Assembly (NCBI GenBank): GCA_016788705.1
Contig: JAEUSQ010000023.1
Location: 1-64,000, forward strand
From: Bacteroidetes Order II. bacterium
GTDB lineage: Bacteria; Bacteroidota; Rhodothermia; Rhodothermales; UBA2364
Length of the DNA: 64,000 nt
Direction: 5' to 3'
In this document: in pieces, positions 26,317 to 34,141 of the stretch
Numbering within the stretch: the stretch's first letter is position 1
Layout: each line of letters opens with the position of its first letter
Notes under the pieces: generated by a model
What the model saw: only the letters and a program-made list of their open reading frames with translations
What the model was told of the DNA's origin: nothing
Database searches by the model: none
Made by a program: the position numbers and the translations under genes

Positions 26317-26391
26317 GGGCGATTAGCTCAGCCGGTTCAGAGCACCTGCCTTACAAGCAGGGGGTCGGCGGTTCGAATCCGTCATCGCCCA
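26317..26391 (+). tRNA. tRNA-Val (TAC)
   Basis: Acceptor GGGCGAT/ATCGCCC, D arm GCTC...GAGC, anticodon stem CCTGC/GCAGG with loop CTTACAA giving TAC, T arm GGCGG TTCGAAT CCGTC, discriminator A. CCA is not encoded. It lies 18 bases after tRNA-Gly and shares its promoter and terminator. Confidence 0.96.
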
Positions 26392-26392
26392 C

Positions 26393-26424
26393 AAACGACT
26401 TCAATTTTCGGAGTCGTTTTTTTT
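26393..26424 (+). terminator. Terminator of the tRNA transcript
   Basis: Arms AAACGACT and AGTCGTTT around an 11-base loop, followed by a run of T to 26424. It starts two bases after the last tRNA-Val nucleotide. Confidence 0.85.
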
Positions 26425-26507
26425 GGCTGCTTTTCCTGTATTTTCTGCCTACTACCTGTTATGGCTCCCTTATAAATCTTTTTCATACGGCCTAAACCCT
26501 TTTTTCC

Positions 26508-27677
26508 ATGCAGATACATGATCTTTCCACCCCAGCCCTACTGATTGATGTCCGGCGGCTTGAATCCAATATTTCCCAGATGCAGTCCAAAGCGGATATA
26601 CAAGGCGTTTCGCTCCGTCCGCACACCAAAACCCATAAATCGGTGGCTATCGCCCATAAGCAAGTGGCTGCCGGAGCCAAGGGACTAACCATTGCCAAAG
26701 TAGGTGAGGCCGAAGTTTTTGCAAAGGCCGGGTTTAACGATTTGCGGATTGCCTATCCGGTTATAGGAACCGAAAAACATGCACGTATTCTTCGGTTGAT
26801 GCAAGAGGGGGTACGCATCTCTTTTTGTGTGGATACAACCGAAGGGGCGCAATCTGCATCGGACTTTTACGCTGCACATGGGGCGCAAGCCGAAGTTTTG
26901 ATTGAGGTAGATGTGAACTACGGCCGGACAGGTATTCCTTGGAACCGCCTCGATAGCCTCGATTTTGTGCGTTTGGTCAATAAATTACCCGGATTGCGGC
27001 TCAGCGGTATTTTATGTCATGCCGGACAGTCGTATCACGGGCCGGAACACGAGGCAGAACCTTTAGACGCGGCGTTAGCGAGGGTTGCCCGAGAAGAACG
27101 GGGGATGATGCTTTCTTTTGCTACGCGAATGGGCGAAGCAGGGTTGGTCACCCCAGACGCCTTAGAGATCAGCATTGGCTCTACACCTTCCGTCAAGCAC
27201 TTCCAGCAACAGCAACGTCAGGGCTTCCGCATCACCGAAATTCGTCCCGGAAACTATGTTTTCAACGATGGAACCCAGGTATCACTCGGCACGGTACGTA
27301 CCACCGATTGTGCCCTTACCGTGCTTACAACCGTTGTTTCACGGCAACGCTCGCGACGTGGCAAGGATAAGTTATTCTTAGACGCCGGAAAAAAAATTCT
27401 TACCTCGGATATGCGGTTTGGTGCCGGTGACTACGGGCAACTCCTCTACAACCCCGAAAAAATGTTGCCCCAGCCGCATACCCGCATAACGTCTCTATCC
27501 GAGGAACATGCGTGGGTGCAGGTGGCTGGAGGCGCAACCCTAAACGTGGGAGACCGTGTGCGCCTTTTGCCCAATCATGCTTGTGTGGTGGTACACACAC
27601 AGCCACAACTTTTTGCGGTGGAGGGCGACGAAGTGGTGGCGGTTTGGAAAACCGATGCCCGCGACGGAGGACACTGA
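26508..27677 (+). CDS. D-threonine aldolase-like PLP enzyme (alanine-racemase fold)
   Basis: 389 residues. Fold-type III PLP enzyme of the D-threonine aldolase/D-serine dehydratase group. RPHTKTHK (37-44) holds the PLP lysine Lys41; the barrel contains EVDVNYGRTG and LCHAGQSYHG; the C-terminal beta domain has His357 and Cys359 in PNHACVVVH, the divalent-metal ligands of the group. The reaction is retro-aldol cleavage of a D-3-hydroxy amino acid or its dehydration. It lies upstream of the graspetide precursor in the same direction, but a hairpin and 159 bases separate them, so cluster membership is doubtful. Confidence 0.87.
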   Translation: MQIHDLSTPALLIDVRRLESNISQMQSKADIQGVSLRPHTKTHKSVAIAHKQVAAGAKGLTIAKVGEAEVFAKAGFNDLRIAYPVIGTEKHARILRLMQEGVRISFCVDTTEGAQSASDFYAAHGAQAEVLIEVDVNYGRTGIPWNRLDSLDFVRLVNKLPGLRLSGILCHAGQSYHGPEHEAEPLDAALARVAREERGMMLSFATRMGEAGLVTPDALEISIGSTPSVKHFQQQQRQGFRITEIRPGNYVFNDGTQVSLGTVRTTDCALTVLTTVVSRQRSRRGKDKLFLDAGKKILTSDMRFGAGDYGQLLYNPEKMLPQPHTRITSLSEEHAWVQVAGGATLNVGDRVRLLPNHACVVVHTQPQLFAVEGDEVVAVWKTDARDGGH

Positions 27678-27697
27678 GATTCAATGGAAAAGCGTGG

Positions 27698-27726
27698 AAC
27701 AGTGAAATTTTCCTTCTTTCACTGTT
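27698..27726 (+). terminator. Hairpin after the aldolase gene
   Basis: Perfect ten-base arms AACAGTGAAA and TTTCACTGTT around a nine-base loop, 20 bases after the stop codon. There is no following T run, so it may protect the mRNA end rather than terminate. It separates the aldolase from the graspetide precursor. Confidence 0.45.
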
Positions 27727-27836
27727 AAGCCATTGGGAATAAGAATCGTCTCCATTGAAAAGAACATGGGTGTACCTGATAGATCTCGTGTAATGCTTTA
27801 AATCCAATATCCTTCACCTTTCTAATTTTCAAAACC

Positions 27837-28079
27837 ATGCGAAAAACAATTCTTGCAGACTTGGTGCCTCTGGCCTTACAAGCAACCGAACAGACCCTTT
27901 GCACTGGAGGCGCTGAACGCAAAGCCTTAACAAGACGTCCTTTGCCTAAAATGTATGGCCGTCGTCTCCCGATTACCACGATGATGGTGGGAGAAGAAGA
28001 GATGGCCACTACGTTGGCGATTGGTGAAGAGGGCGATCCTCCCAAAGCGACCACGATGATGGTGGGAGAAGAGTCTTAA
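27837..28079 (+). CDS. Graspetide (omega-ester peptide) precursor with three TTxxxxEE core repeats
   Basis: An 80-residue peptide. Residues 1-46 would be the leader (basic stretch RKALTRRPLPKMYGRRLP at 28-45). The C-terminal part holds three core units: TTMMVGEE at 47-54, TTLAIGEE at 58-65 and TTMMVGEE at 72-79, with linkers EMA and GDPPKA. TTxxxxEE is the core pattern of plesiocin-type (group 2) graspetides, in which an ATP-grasp ligase joins Thr hydroxyls to Glu side chains as esters, giving a hairpin-like bicycle per unit. The gene is followed within 50 bases by an ATP-grasp gene. Units 1 and 3 share 23 identical bases, which points to recent duplication. The microviridin leader motif PFFARFL is absent. 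Bioactivity is unknown. Confidence 0.85.
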   Translation: MRKTILADLVPLALQATEQTLCTGGAERKALTRRPLPKMYGRRLPITTMMVGEEEMATTLAIGEEGDPPKATTMMVGEES

Positions 28080-28085
28080 ATTCCG

Positions 28086-28118
28086 GGCCTACCGACCTAT
28101 TCGGTGGGCCTTTTTATT
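28086..28118 (+). terminator. Terminator between graspetide precursor and ligase
   Basis: GGCC-T-ACCGA pairs with TCGGT-G-GGCC around a five-base loop CCTAT, followed by TTTTTATT. The stem starts six bases after the precursor stop codon and the T run ends about ten bases before the ligase ATG. It would end most transcripts after the precursor and let a minority continue into the enzyme gene. Confidence 0.8.
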
Positions 28119-28128
28119 GGCTTTTGCA

Positions 28129-29010
28129 ATGATAGGTTTGTTTGGTGGGACGAAGGATCCCAATATTGCCTCCCTTTATCAGGTACTACAGGAGGCAGAT
28201 GTGCCTTTTTTACCCATTTTGGTAGGTCAAGAAGCTATTCCAGAAGTAATCTGGGACCTCTCTGCCGATCGGCTCATTCTGGATGGCCAAGAAGTCCGAC
28301 CGACGGCACTTTTCCATCGGTTCGATGTTTTTGCCTCATTTGGAGCATCGCAGGCACCTCTTGTACGCCGTGCGCAAGCGTGGCACGAACTATTTTATGG
28401 CTGGGCATTGGCACATGAGGACGTGGTACTGTTTAACCGGAATCACCAACGGACCAACAAATTGGCCGTACTGATAAAAGCGGCTGCATTAGGGCTACAA
28501 CCGCCCTATTCTGTGGCCACCAACCAAACGGCCTTGCTCGACAAGTTAGAAGGTGTGGGCTATATTTCAAAACCCATCCCCGGCGGCGACCAAACCCGCC
28601 TCTTATCCGAAGCCCTACAAGACCGCTTGATACACGAAATTCCTATGACCATACAACCCCGCTTGGTACAACCTGAATTACGTATTTATGGCATACGGGG
28701 GGTTTGGGCCGCATTCTGGATGAAAACTGAGTCTTTGGACTACCGCGTACAACAAGATGTAGAGGTCATCCAAACCGGTCCACCAGCGGATTTGGTGGAA
28801 AAATTGACCCAGTTGATGGCATGTATGCACTTAGACTTTGCTGCCGCCGACTTCAAGACCGATCCAGAATCGGGTGAACTACGCTTTTTGGAAATCAACT
28901 CCTCTCCTATGTTTGCCCGCTTCGACCTCGCTTCGGGTTCTGCCATCAGTAAAGCAATTGTGCAGGGGATGCTGGGAGATTCGGTCAAGAGTTACCGATT
29001 TTATTCTTAA
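28129..29010 (+). CDS. ATP-grasp peptide ester ligase (graspetide maturase)
   Basis: 293 residues from the ATG at 28129. ATP-grasp fold: Lys148 in GYISKPIPGG is the likely ATP-binding lysine, and the Mg-binding acid residues are Asp241 in AAADF and Glu255/Asn257 in RFLEINSSP. The region FNRNHQRTNKLAVLIKAAAL followed by GLQPP is the typical central part of graspetide ATP-grasp enzymes and RimK relatives. It should use ATP to activate Glu side chains of the adjacent precursor and ester-bond them to Thr. A TTG at 28117 would add four residues but lies inside the terminator T run. No transporter or peptidase gene is adjacent. The best alternative call is a RimK-like ligase of other substrate. Confidence 0.85.
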   Translation: MIGLFGGTKDPNIASLYQVLQEADVPFLPILVGQEAIPEVIWDLSADRLILDGQEVRPTALFHRFDVFASFGASQAPLVRRAQAWHELFYGWALAHEDVVLFNRNHQRTNKLAVLIKAAALGLQPPYSVATNQTALLDKLEGVGYISKPIPGGDQTRLLSEALQDRLIHEIPMTIQPRLVQPELRIYGIRGVWAAFWMKTESLDYRVQQDVEVIQTGPPADLVEKLTQLMACMHLDFAAADFKTDPESGELRFLEINSSPMFARFDLASGSAISKAIVQGMLGDSVKSYRFYS

Positions 29011-29127
29011 CAGCGTTCCAAAGGCATCAATTCTCACCGCATTCTTTTGTACCTTTTGACGACGATATTTCCGTATTTTGAAGACCTACTTGTACACAGA
29101 CAGGTTTGCAAACAGACAGGTTTTTCG

Positions 29128-29853
29128 ATGAGTGACTTAAACATCCGCACCACCCAAAACATTTCCATACATTACAAAGCCGCGAGTGTTGGTGAACGCA
29201 TTGGGGCGTTTATCATAGATTATCTTATTCAAATCATTTATCTTTTGGGTATTTTTACAGCCATGTTTAGAGGTATTGGGGATCCACCCAGATGGATGAT
29301 CATCCTATTTTTGCTGCCCCCCGTATTGTATCCCCTTCTTACAGAGTATTTTTTGGGTGGGCAAACATTTGGCAAAAAAATTGTACGAATCAAAGTGGTA
29401 CGCTTAGATGGCCGCGAACCAACATTGGGGAATTTTTTGCTACGGTGGTTATTGGGTTTTGTGGAAAATTATGCTTCTCAAGGGTCATTAACGCTTTTGA
29501 CTATGCTATTTAACCGCAAGGGTCAACGAATGGGCGACATGGCCGCCGGCACTACGGTTGTCCGCGTCCCAAAAGACATTACGTTTGCTGAAACCATTTT
29601 TGAAGAAGTAGAAACAATCTATTCACCAGTATTCCCGGATGCGGCACTTCTGACAGATCAGGAAGCAGGCATCATTCGAGAGGTTTTAAAACTTTCTGAA
29701 AATAAGTTTGCGGATAATGCACCTCTTTTGGTTTTAAAAACCCGTAGAAAAGTAGAGAAAAAACTGGGCTACCAATCATCTATGGAACACATAGCGTTTT
29801 TGGAGACCATACTTAAAGACTATAATCACCTACAGGGACGGGTGGAAGAATGA
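29128..29853 (+). CDS. RDD family membrane protein
   Basis: 241 residues from the ATG at 29128. The RDD domain (about 18-150) starts GERIGAFIIDYLIQ, carries GQTFGKKIVRIKVVRLDG between hydrophobic segments and ends RMGDMAAGTTVV; about four membrane helices. The soluble C-terminal 80 residues are helical and charged. RDD proteins are usually assigned a transport role, mostly without proof. It is 117 bases downstream of the graspetide ligase; a role in peptide export is possible but weakly supported, since RDD genes occur in many unrelated contexts. Confidence 0.85.
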   Translation: MSDLNIRTTQNISIHYKAASVGERIGAFIIDYLIQIIYLLGIFTAMFRGIGDPPRWMIILFLLPPVLYPLLTEYFLGGQTFGKKIVRIKVVRLDGREPTLGNFLLRWLLGFVENYASQGSLTLLTMLFNRKGQRMGDMAAGTTVVRVPKDITFAETIFEEVETIYSPVFPDAALLTDQEAGIIREVLKLSENKFADNAPLLVLKTRRKVEKKLGYQSSMEHIAFLETILKDYNHLQGRVEE

Positions 29854-29922
29854 ACTCGTTACGAACCGTCGGGCGGGTTGTAGCCCGGAGCATTTGTAGT
29901 CGTCGGTAGGGATGAGAACTGA

Positions 29923-31722
29923 ATGATTGAATTTATGCTTTCTTTTGAAAATAGAATTGCACGTCAGAAGCGGATTCAAAATCGTTGGTTGGCGGGGCAT
30001 CGTCGTCTTTCTGGATGGCGGATTGGTGTTTTTTTGGGAACCGTTGCGCTGGCATATGGCTTGTGGGCCTATAATTACAGCGCTGCGGGGGTTTTGGTGG
30101 GTTTGTCTGGAGCGGCAGTATTTGGCCTTTTGGCGCGTCGGCACAAGCAGGTAGAGGCCGCTATTCGGCGCTCACGAATGCACACAACCCTCTTAGAAGA
30201 TCGCCTTGCACGCATTCGTCTGGATTGGAAAAACATTCCGACCACCGACCCTCTTCCGGTAACGACAGATCACCCCTTTGCACACGATCTGAATTTGGTA
30301 GGCCCACGTTCGCTGCTCACGTTGCTCAATACCACTACCGCGCCCAAATCCTTAGAATGGCTACAAAACCATTTGCTTACCGAGGTGCCAGACCTTGAAC
30401 AAACACAGCGTAACCAGCGTTGGATTAAAGACTTAGCGACACGCTCCCACTTTCGTGAGCGCTTACGCTTGGTGGGTACTTTAGCCCTCCATAGCCAAAA
30501 AGAACCGCTTCCGGACTCCGAGAAAATCTTACAACCTGTGACGGATCTGTCCAAATTATGGCAAGGACTGTTGCCGATGTTGGGACTTTCGGCCCTGAAT
30601 CTTGTCTTATTCGTTCTGTTGCCAGCATTTTGGATAGGAGGGGTTTTTATCTATTGGTTTATTTATATCCTTCATTTTCAAAAACTTAAGAACACCTTTG
30701 ATGCGGCTTTGGACGTAGAACGATACGTACAGCGTATCAGCGATCCTTTTTTGTTTTTAGAAACTGTTCGGGTTCCTGCCCAAGCACCACTATTGGAAAT
30801 ATTGGATGTTTTTAGAAACACAACATCTCGGCCCTCTTTCCACCTAAAAACCCTACGCCACATAGCAACCGCCATTTCTTATACCCGAAATGAGTTTTTA
30901 TTTGTCTTGCTGAATACATTGGTGCCGTGGCAATATATATGTACTTGGTTGCTGGAGCGCGAAAAAGCAAAGTTGGGTATGATGCTTCATCGTTGGATAG
31001 AAGCCCACGCACAGGTAGAAGGATTATCGGCGTTGGCCAACTTTGCACAAGACCATGTGGGAGTCGTTTTTCCAGAAATCCATTCTGAAAAGCCTATTTT
31101 GGAGGCACAAGAATTGGGGCATCCAATGATCCCACCTCAAAACCGCATTACAAATAATTTCACCCATGCACATCCACAAGAAATTGGGCTTATAACAGGC
31201 TCCAATATGTCGGGAAAAAGTACTTTCCTGCGAACCATAGGGATTAACTTGGTATTGGCCTATGCCGGAACAGCGGTGAATGCCCGCCAAATGCGCCTCG
31301 GTGGATTCCGCTTATTTACCTGTTTGAATGTTTCGGACTCGGTGAATGACGGGATTTCCTACTTCTATGCGGAAGTGAAGCGCCTAAAGATCTTGCTGGA
31401 TGCGGCCCAACAGACGGAAAACAAACCTCTTTTTTATCTGATTGACGAAATCTTCCGTGGAACCAACAACCGTGAACGTTTAGCTGGAAGCCGAAGTTAT
31501 GTAAAAGGCCTAGCCCAAACGCCAGGTGGTGGGCTGATTTCTACGCATGACTTAGACCTGATTAAGTTGGAAGATGAACTGACGCATTTGCGGAATTTGC
31601 ACTTCCGCGAAGAAATTACAGACGGCAAAATGACTTTTGATTACCGTCTCCGGCCTGGCCCCTGCCCAACGACGAATGCCTTGCGCGTGATGGCCTATGC
31701 GGGGCTTCCAGTTGAACAATAA
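29923..31722 (+). CDS. Membrane-anchored MutS-family ATPase
   Basis: 599 residues. The C-terminal half is a MutS domain V ATPase: P-loop TGSNMSGKSTFLRT near residue 427, Walker B LIDEIFRGTNNRERLAGS near 505 and STHDLDL after it. The N-terminal half has two hydrophobic segment pairs (about 35-75 and 205-250), so the protein is membrane-bound, and it lacks the mismatch-recognition domain with the Phe-x-Glu motif. It belongs to the roughly 600-residue MutS-like proteins frequent in Bacteroidota, whose role is unknown and is probably not classical mismatch repair. Confidence 0.85.
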   Translation: MIEFMLSFENRIARQKRIQNRWLAGHRRLSGWRIGVFLGTVALAYGLWAYNYSAAGVLVGLSGAAVFGLLARRHKQVEAAIRRSRMHTTLLEDRLARIRLDWKNIPTTDPLPVTTDHPFAHDLNLVGPRSLLTLLNTTTAPKSLEWLQNHLLTEVPDLEQTQRNQRWIKDLATRSHFRERLRLVGTLALHSQKEPLPDSEKILQPVTDLSKLWQGLLPMLGLSALNLVLFVLLPAFWIGGVFIYWFIYILHFQKLKNTFDAALDVERYVQRISDPFLFLETVRVPAQAPLLEILDVFRNTTSRPSFHLKTLRHIATAISYTRNEFLFVLLNTLVPWQYICTWLLEREKAKLGMMLHRWIEAHAQVEGLSALANFAQDHVGVVFPEIHSEKPILEAQELGHPMIPPQNRITNNFTHAHPQEIGLITGSNMSGKSTFLRTIGINLVLAYAGTAVNARQMRLGGFRLFTCLNVSDSVNDGISYFYAEVKRLKILLDAAQQTENKPLFYLIDEIFRGTNNRERLAGSRSYVKGLAQTPGGGLISTHDLDLIKLEDELTHLRNLHFREEITDGKMTFDYRLRPGPCPTTNALRVMAYAGLPVEQ

Positions 31723-31756
31723 AAAAAGGCCACGACGGAGAATCGCGGCCTTTATA
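31721..31756. terminator. Bidirectional terminator
   Basis: Arms AAAGGCC (31725-31731) and GGCCTTT (31747-31753) between the convergent MutS-like and glutamate dehydrogenase genes, with A/T-rich flanks on both sides. Confidence 0.7.
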
Positions 31757-31771
31757 TAAGGCAACATTGCG

Positions 31772-33079
31772 TTAGGCGTAAATTCCTCTCAGGCGAAGTG
31801 CCCGTGCTACCTTGTCTATCGCCATCACATACGCACCAATGCGGAGCGAGATATCGTATTTAGCAGCCGTCTGATACACATCATGGAATGCTTCTTCCAT
31901 TTTTCGGTCTAAACGACGGTTTACCCGTTCCTTAGACCAGAAGTATCCTTGACGATCCTGCACCCACTCGAAGTACGAAACCGTAACCCCGCCAGCATTG
32001 GCCAGAATGTCTGGGATCACCATAATGCCTTTATCATGCAAGATTTTATCTGCATGGGCAACGGTGGGGCCGTTTGCACCTTCCACAATGATTTTCGCTT
32101 TGACCTTCTCGGCGATCGGAACGGTAATCTGGTTTTCTTTGGCTGCGGGTACCAAAACGTCCACATCCAAGGTGAGTAAGGTTTCGTTGTCTATGGGTGT
32201 AGCTTCCGGATAACCTGCCAAAGAATTGCGGTTATTTTTGGAATACGCAATCATCGCCTCGATGTCTAAGCCATTTTCATTGTAGTACCCTCCGGAAACA
32301 TCACTTACGGCTACAATTTTGCATCCCTGCATTTGGAGCAATTTTGCTGTTACCGATCCCACATTGCCAAATCCCTGTACGGCAACCGTGGCTTGATTCG
32401 GTCGAAGGCCCAATTTTTCCATACCTGCCAAGGTGCAGGTCATTACTCCCCGCCCTGTGGCCTCCACACGCCCTTGCGACCCCCCCAACACAATGGGTTT
32501 TCCCGTTACTACGGCAGTTTCGGTACGGCGCATATGCATGGAATAGGTATCCACGATCCAAGCCATAATTTGTTCATTGGTGTTCATATCGGGTGCTGGA
32601 ATATCCCGGTCTGGCCCGAATACATCAATCAGATTGGCGGTATAACGCCTTGTGAGTCGTTCCAGCTCGCCCGGACTCATCTTGGACGGATCGCACCGCA
32701 CTCCCCCCTTAGCGCCACCAAATGGAACAGAGACCACGGCACATTTCCAAGTCATCCAAGCCGCCAACGCTTTTACCTCGTCCACATGAACGTCGGGGGC
32801 AAATCGGATACCGCCCTTTCCAGGTCCCATCGTATCGCTATGAATGACACGTATGCCCTCAAACACTTTCAATTCGCCAGAATCCATCACAACCGGGACT
32901 GCGGTGATGTGTACCCGTGCGGGTGTACTGAGGAATTCAAACATTCCGGAATCCAGTTCTAGAATATCGGAAGCTACTTTAAAGCGAGCCATCATGGCCT
33001 CGAAAGGGTTTTCGGATTCCACTTTCATCGCAATCTCGTGTTGCAAAGAGACCGCATAGACGTTTTTCTCGAAAGACAT
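31772..33079 (-). CDS. gdhA: Glu/Leu/Phe/Val dehydrogenase (glutamate dehydrogenase)
   Basis: 435 residues, hexameric-type amino acid dehydrogenase converting glutamate to 2-oxoglutarate and ammonia. Substrate lysines are Lys88 (GPGKGGIRF) and Lys112 (TWKCAVVS); the catalytic lysine is Lys124 (FGGAKGG). The Rossmann loop is VQGFGNVGSVTA. The length and motifs fit the short bacterial/archaeal type. It lies opposite the SpoU methyltransferase gene; an imperfect AAGCGCTT sequence at 33209 upstream is not a convincing operator. Confidence 0.92.
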   Translation of the reverse strand: MSFEKNVYAVSLQHEIAMKVESENPFEAMMARFKVASDILELDSGMFEFLSTPARVHITAVPVVMDSGELKVFEGIRVIHSDTMGPGKGGIRFAPDVHVDEVKALAAWMTWKCAVVSVPFGGAKGGVRCDPSKMSPGELERLTRRYTANLIDVFGPDRDIPAPDMNTNEQIMAWIVDTYSMHMRRTETAVVTGKPIVLGGSQGRVEATGRGVMTCTLAGMEKLGLRPNQATVAVQGFGNVGSVTAKLLQMQGCKIVAVSDVSGGYYNENGLDIEAMIAYSKNNRNSLAGYPEATPIDNETLLTLDVDVLVPAAKENQITVPIAEKVKAKIIVEGANGPTVAHADKILHDKGIMVIPDILANAGGVTVSYFEWVQDRQGYFWSKERVNRRLDRKMEEAFHDVYQTAAKYDISLRIGAYVMAIDKVARALRLRGIYA

Positions 33080-33322
33080 TTTTTTTGCGTATTAGGTCAG
33101 ATTAAAGGGTCAATGTTGGTGGGTTTGAGTTGGTGTATATTGTTTAGACCATTAAAAAACCACCAAACATTACAATATCGGAAAGGAGGAATCGCATTCC
33201 AAGAACGGAAGCGCTTTTCATATATTAGCCATGACACTTAAACTTCCGATCAGAAAATAGCACGCTTTTCGTTTGCTTTTTACTGATTTCTGAACGATCC
33301 TATTTGCTCCATTATATATGCT

Positions 33323-34129
33323 ATGATGACCATCTTCCCACCTGCCTCCAAAAGCCTGATTAAGCAAATTATTGCGCTTCAGCAGAAGAAATTTCGTAAA
33401 CGCGATGGCCTGTTTGTGGTAGAAGGAATGCGTTCTGTGCAGTCCGCGCTCGCAATCGAAAAGGACGAGTTGGCCTTCTTGCTCATCTCCGAAGGAACAA
33501 CCCCAACACCCAAACTGCTGACCGCTTGCCGCAGAAAGTCGGTTGAGGTGTATATTGCTCATGCTTCCGACTTTGCCAAATGCTCGGATGTGGTACAGGC
33601 ACAAGGGGTTTTGGCCGTCGCAAAGATCCCTAAAACCTTACCGGAAACCCTCCCCAAATACCGCCGCATCCTAGCCTTAAACGGAATTCAAGATCCGGGC
33701 AACGTGGGCACACTCATCCGAACGGCGGCTTGGTTTGGTATTGAAGCCATCGTAGCCGATGGGGCCACCGCCGACTTTTTCCAGCCGAAAGTGGTGCGTG
33801 CCACAATGGGCGGTCTCTGGGATGTTCAGCTGTTCCAAGTTCCTTCGTTAATTGAAGCCCTTACGCCTTTGAAGCGACAAGGATTTCGGCTTTATGCGGC
33901 AGATCTTGCCGGAACACCCATAGAAGCATGGCAACCCCAAACGCCATCGGTATTAATTGCTGGTTCAGAAGCACATGGGCTCGCCACAGAGGTCCGTACT
34001 ATTTGCAATGAAATGGTGTATATTTCAGGTGCCGGAAATAGTGGGGTAGAATCCCTTAATGTGGCCGTTGCAACAAGCATTCTCGCGGCACGCTGGGCTA
34101 TCACACCTATGGCTTCCCCCTTCCCTTAA
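33323..34129 (+). CDS. TrmH/SpoU family RNA 2'-O-methyltransferase
   Basis: 268 residues. The N-terminal substrate-binding domain starts KSLIKQIIALQQKKFRKRDG and contains FVVEGMRSVQSAL; the C-terminal SPOUT (knotted) domain shows ALNGIQDPGNVGTLIRTAAW, VLIAGSEAHGL and SGVESLNVAVATSILAARW, the three SpoU motifs. It methylates a ribose in rRNA or tRNA using S-adenosylmethionine; the site cannot be read off. The stop codon is only 12 bases before the alanine dehydrogenase start, so the two are probably cotranscribed. Confidence 0.92.
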   Translation: MMTIFPPASKSLIKQIIALQQKKFRKRDGLFVVEGMRSVQSALAIEKDELAFLLISEGTTPTPKLLTACRRKSVEVYIAHASDFAKCSDVVQAQGVLAVAKIPKTLPETLPKYRRILALNGIQDPGNVGTLIRTAAWFGIEAIVADGATADFFQPKVVRATMGGLWDVQLFQVPSLIEALTPLKRQGFRLYAADLAGTPIEAWQPQTPSVLIAGSEAHGLATEVRTICNEMVYISGAGNSGVESLNVAVATSILAARWAITPMASPFP

Positions 34130-34141
34130 TAGTCAAGTCCT

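Noticed and set aside
26508-27677. D-threonine aldolase-like gene as part of the graspetide cluster
   Set aside because: A hairpin and 159 bases separate it from the precursor, and no known graspetide pathway needs such an enzyme.
33206-33220. Third LacI-type operator upstream of gdhA
   Set aside because: The AAGCGCTT core is present but the flanking TGN/NCA arms do not fit at the right spacing, so chance is more likely.
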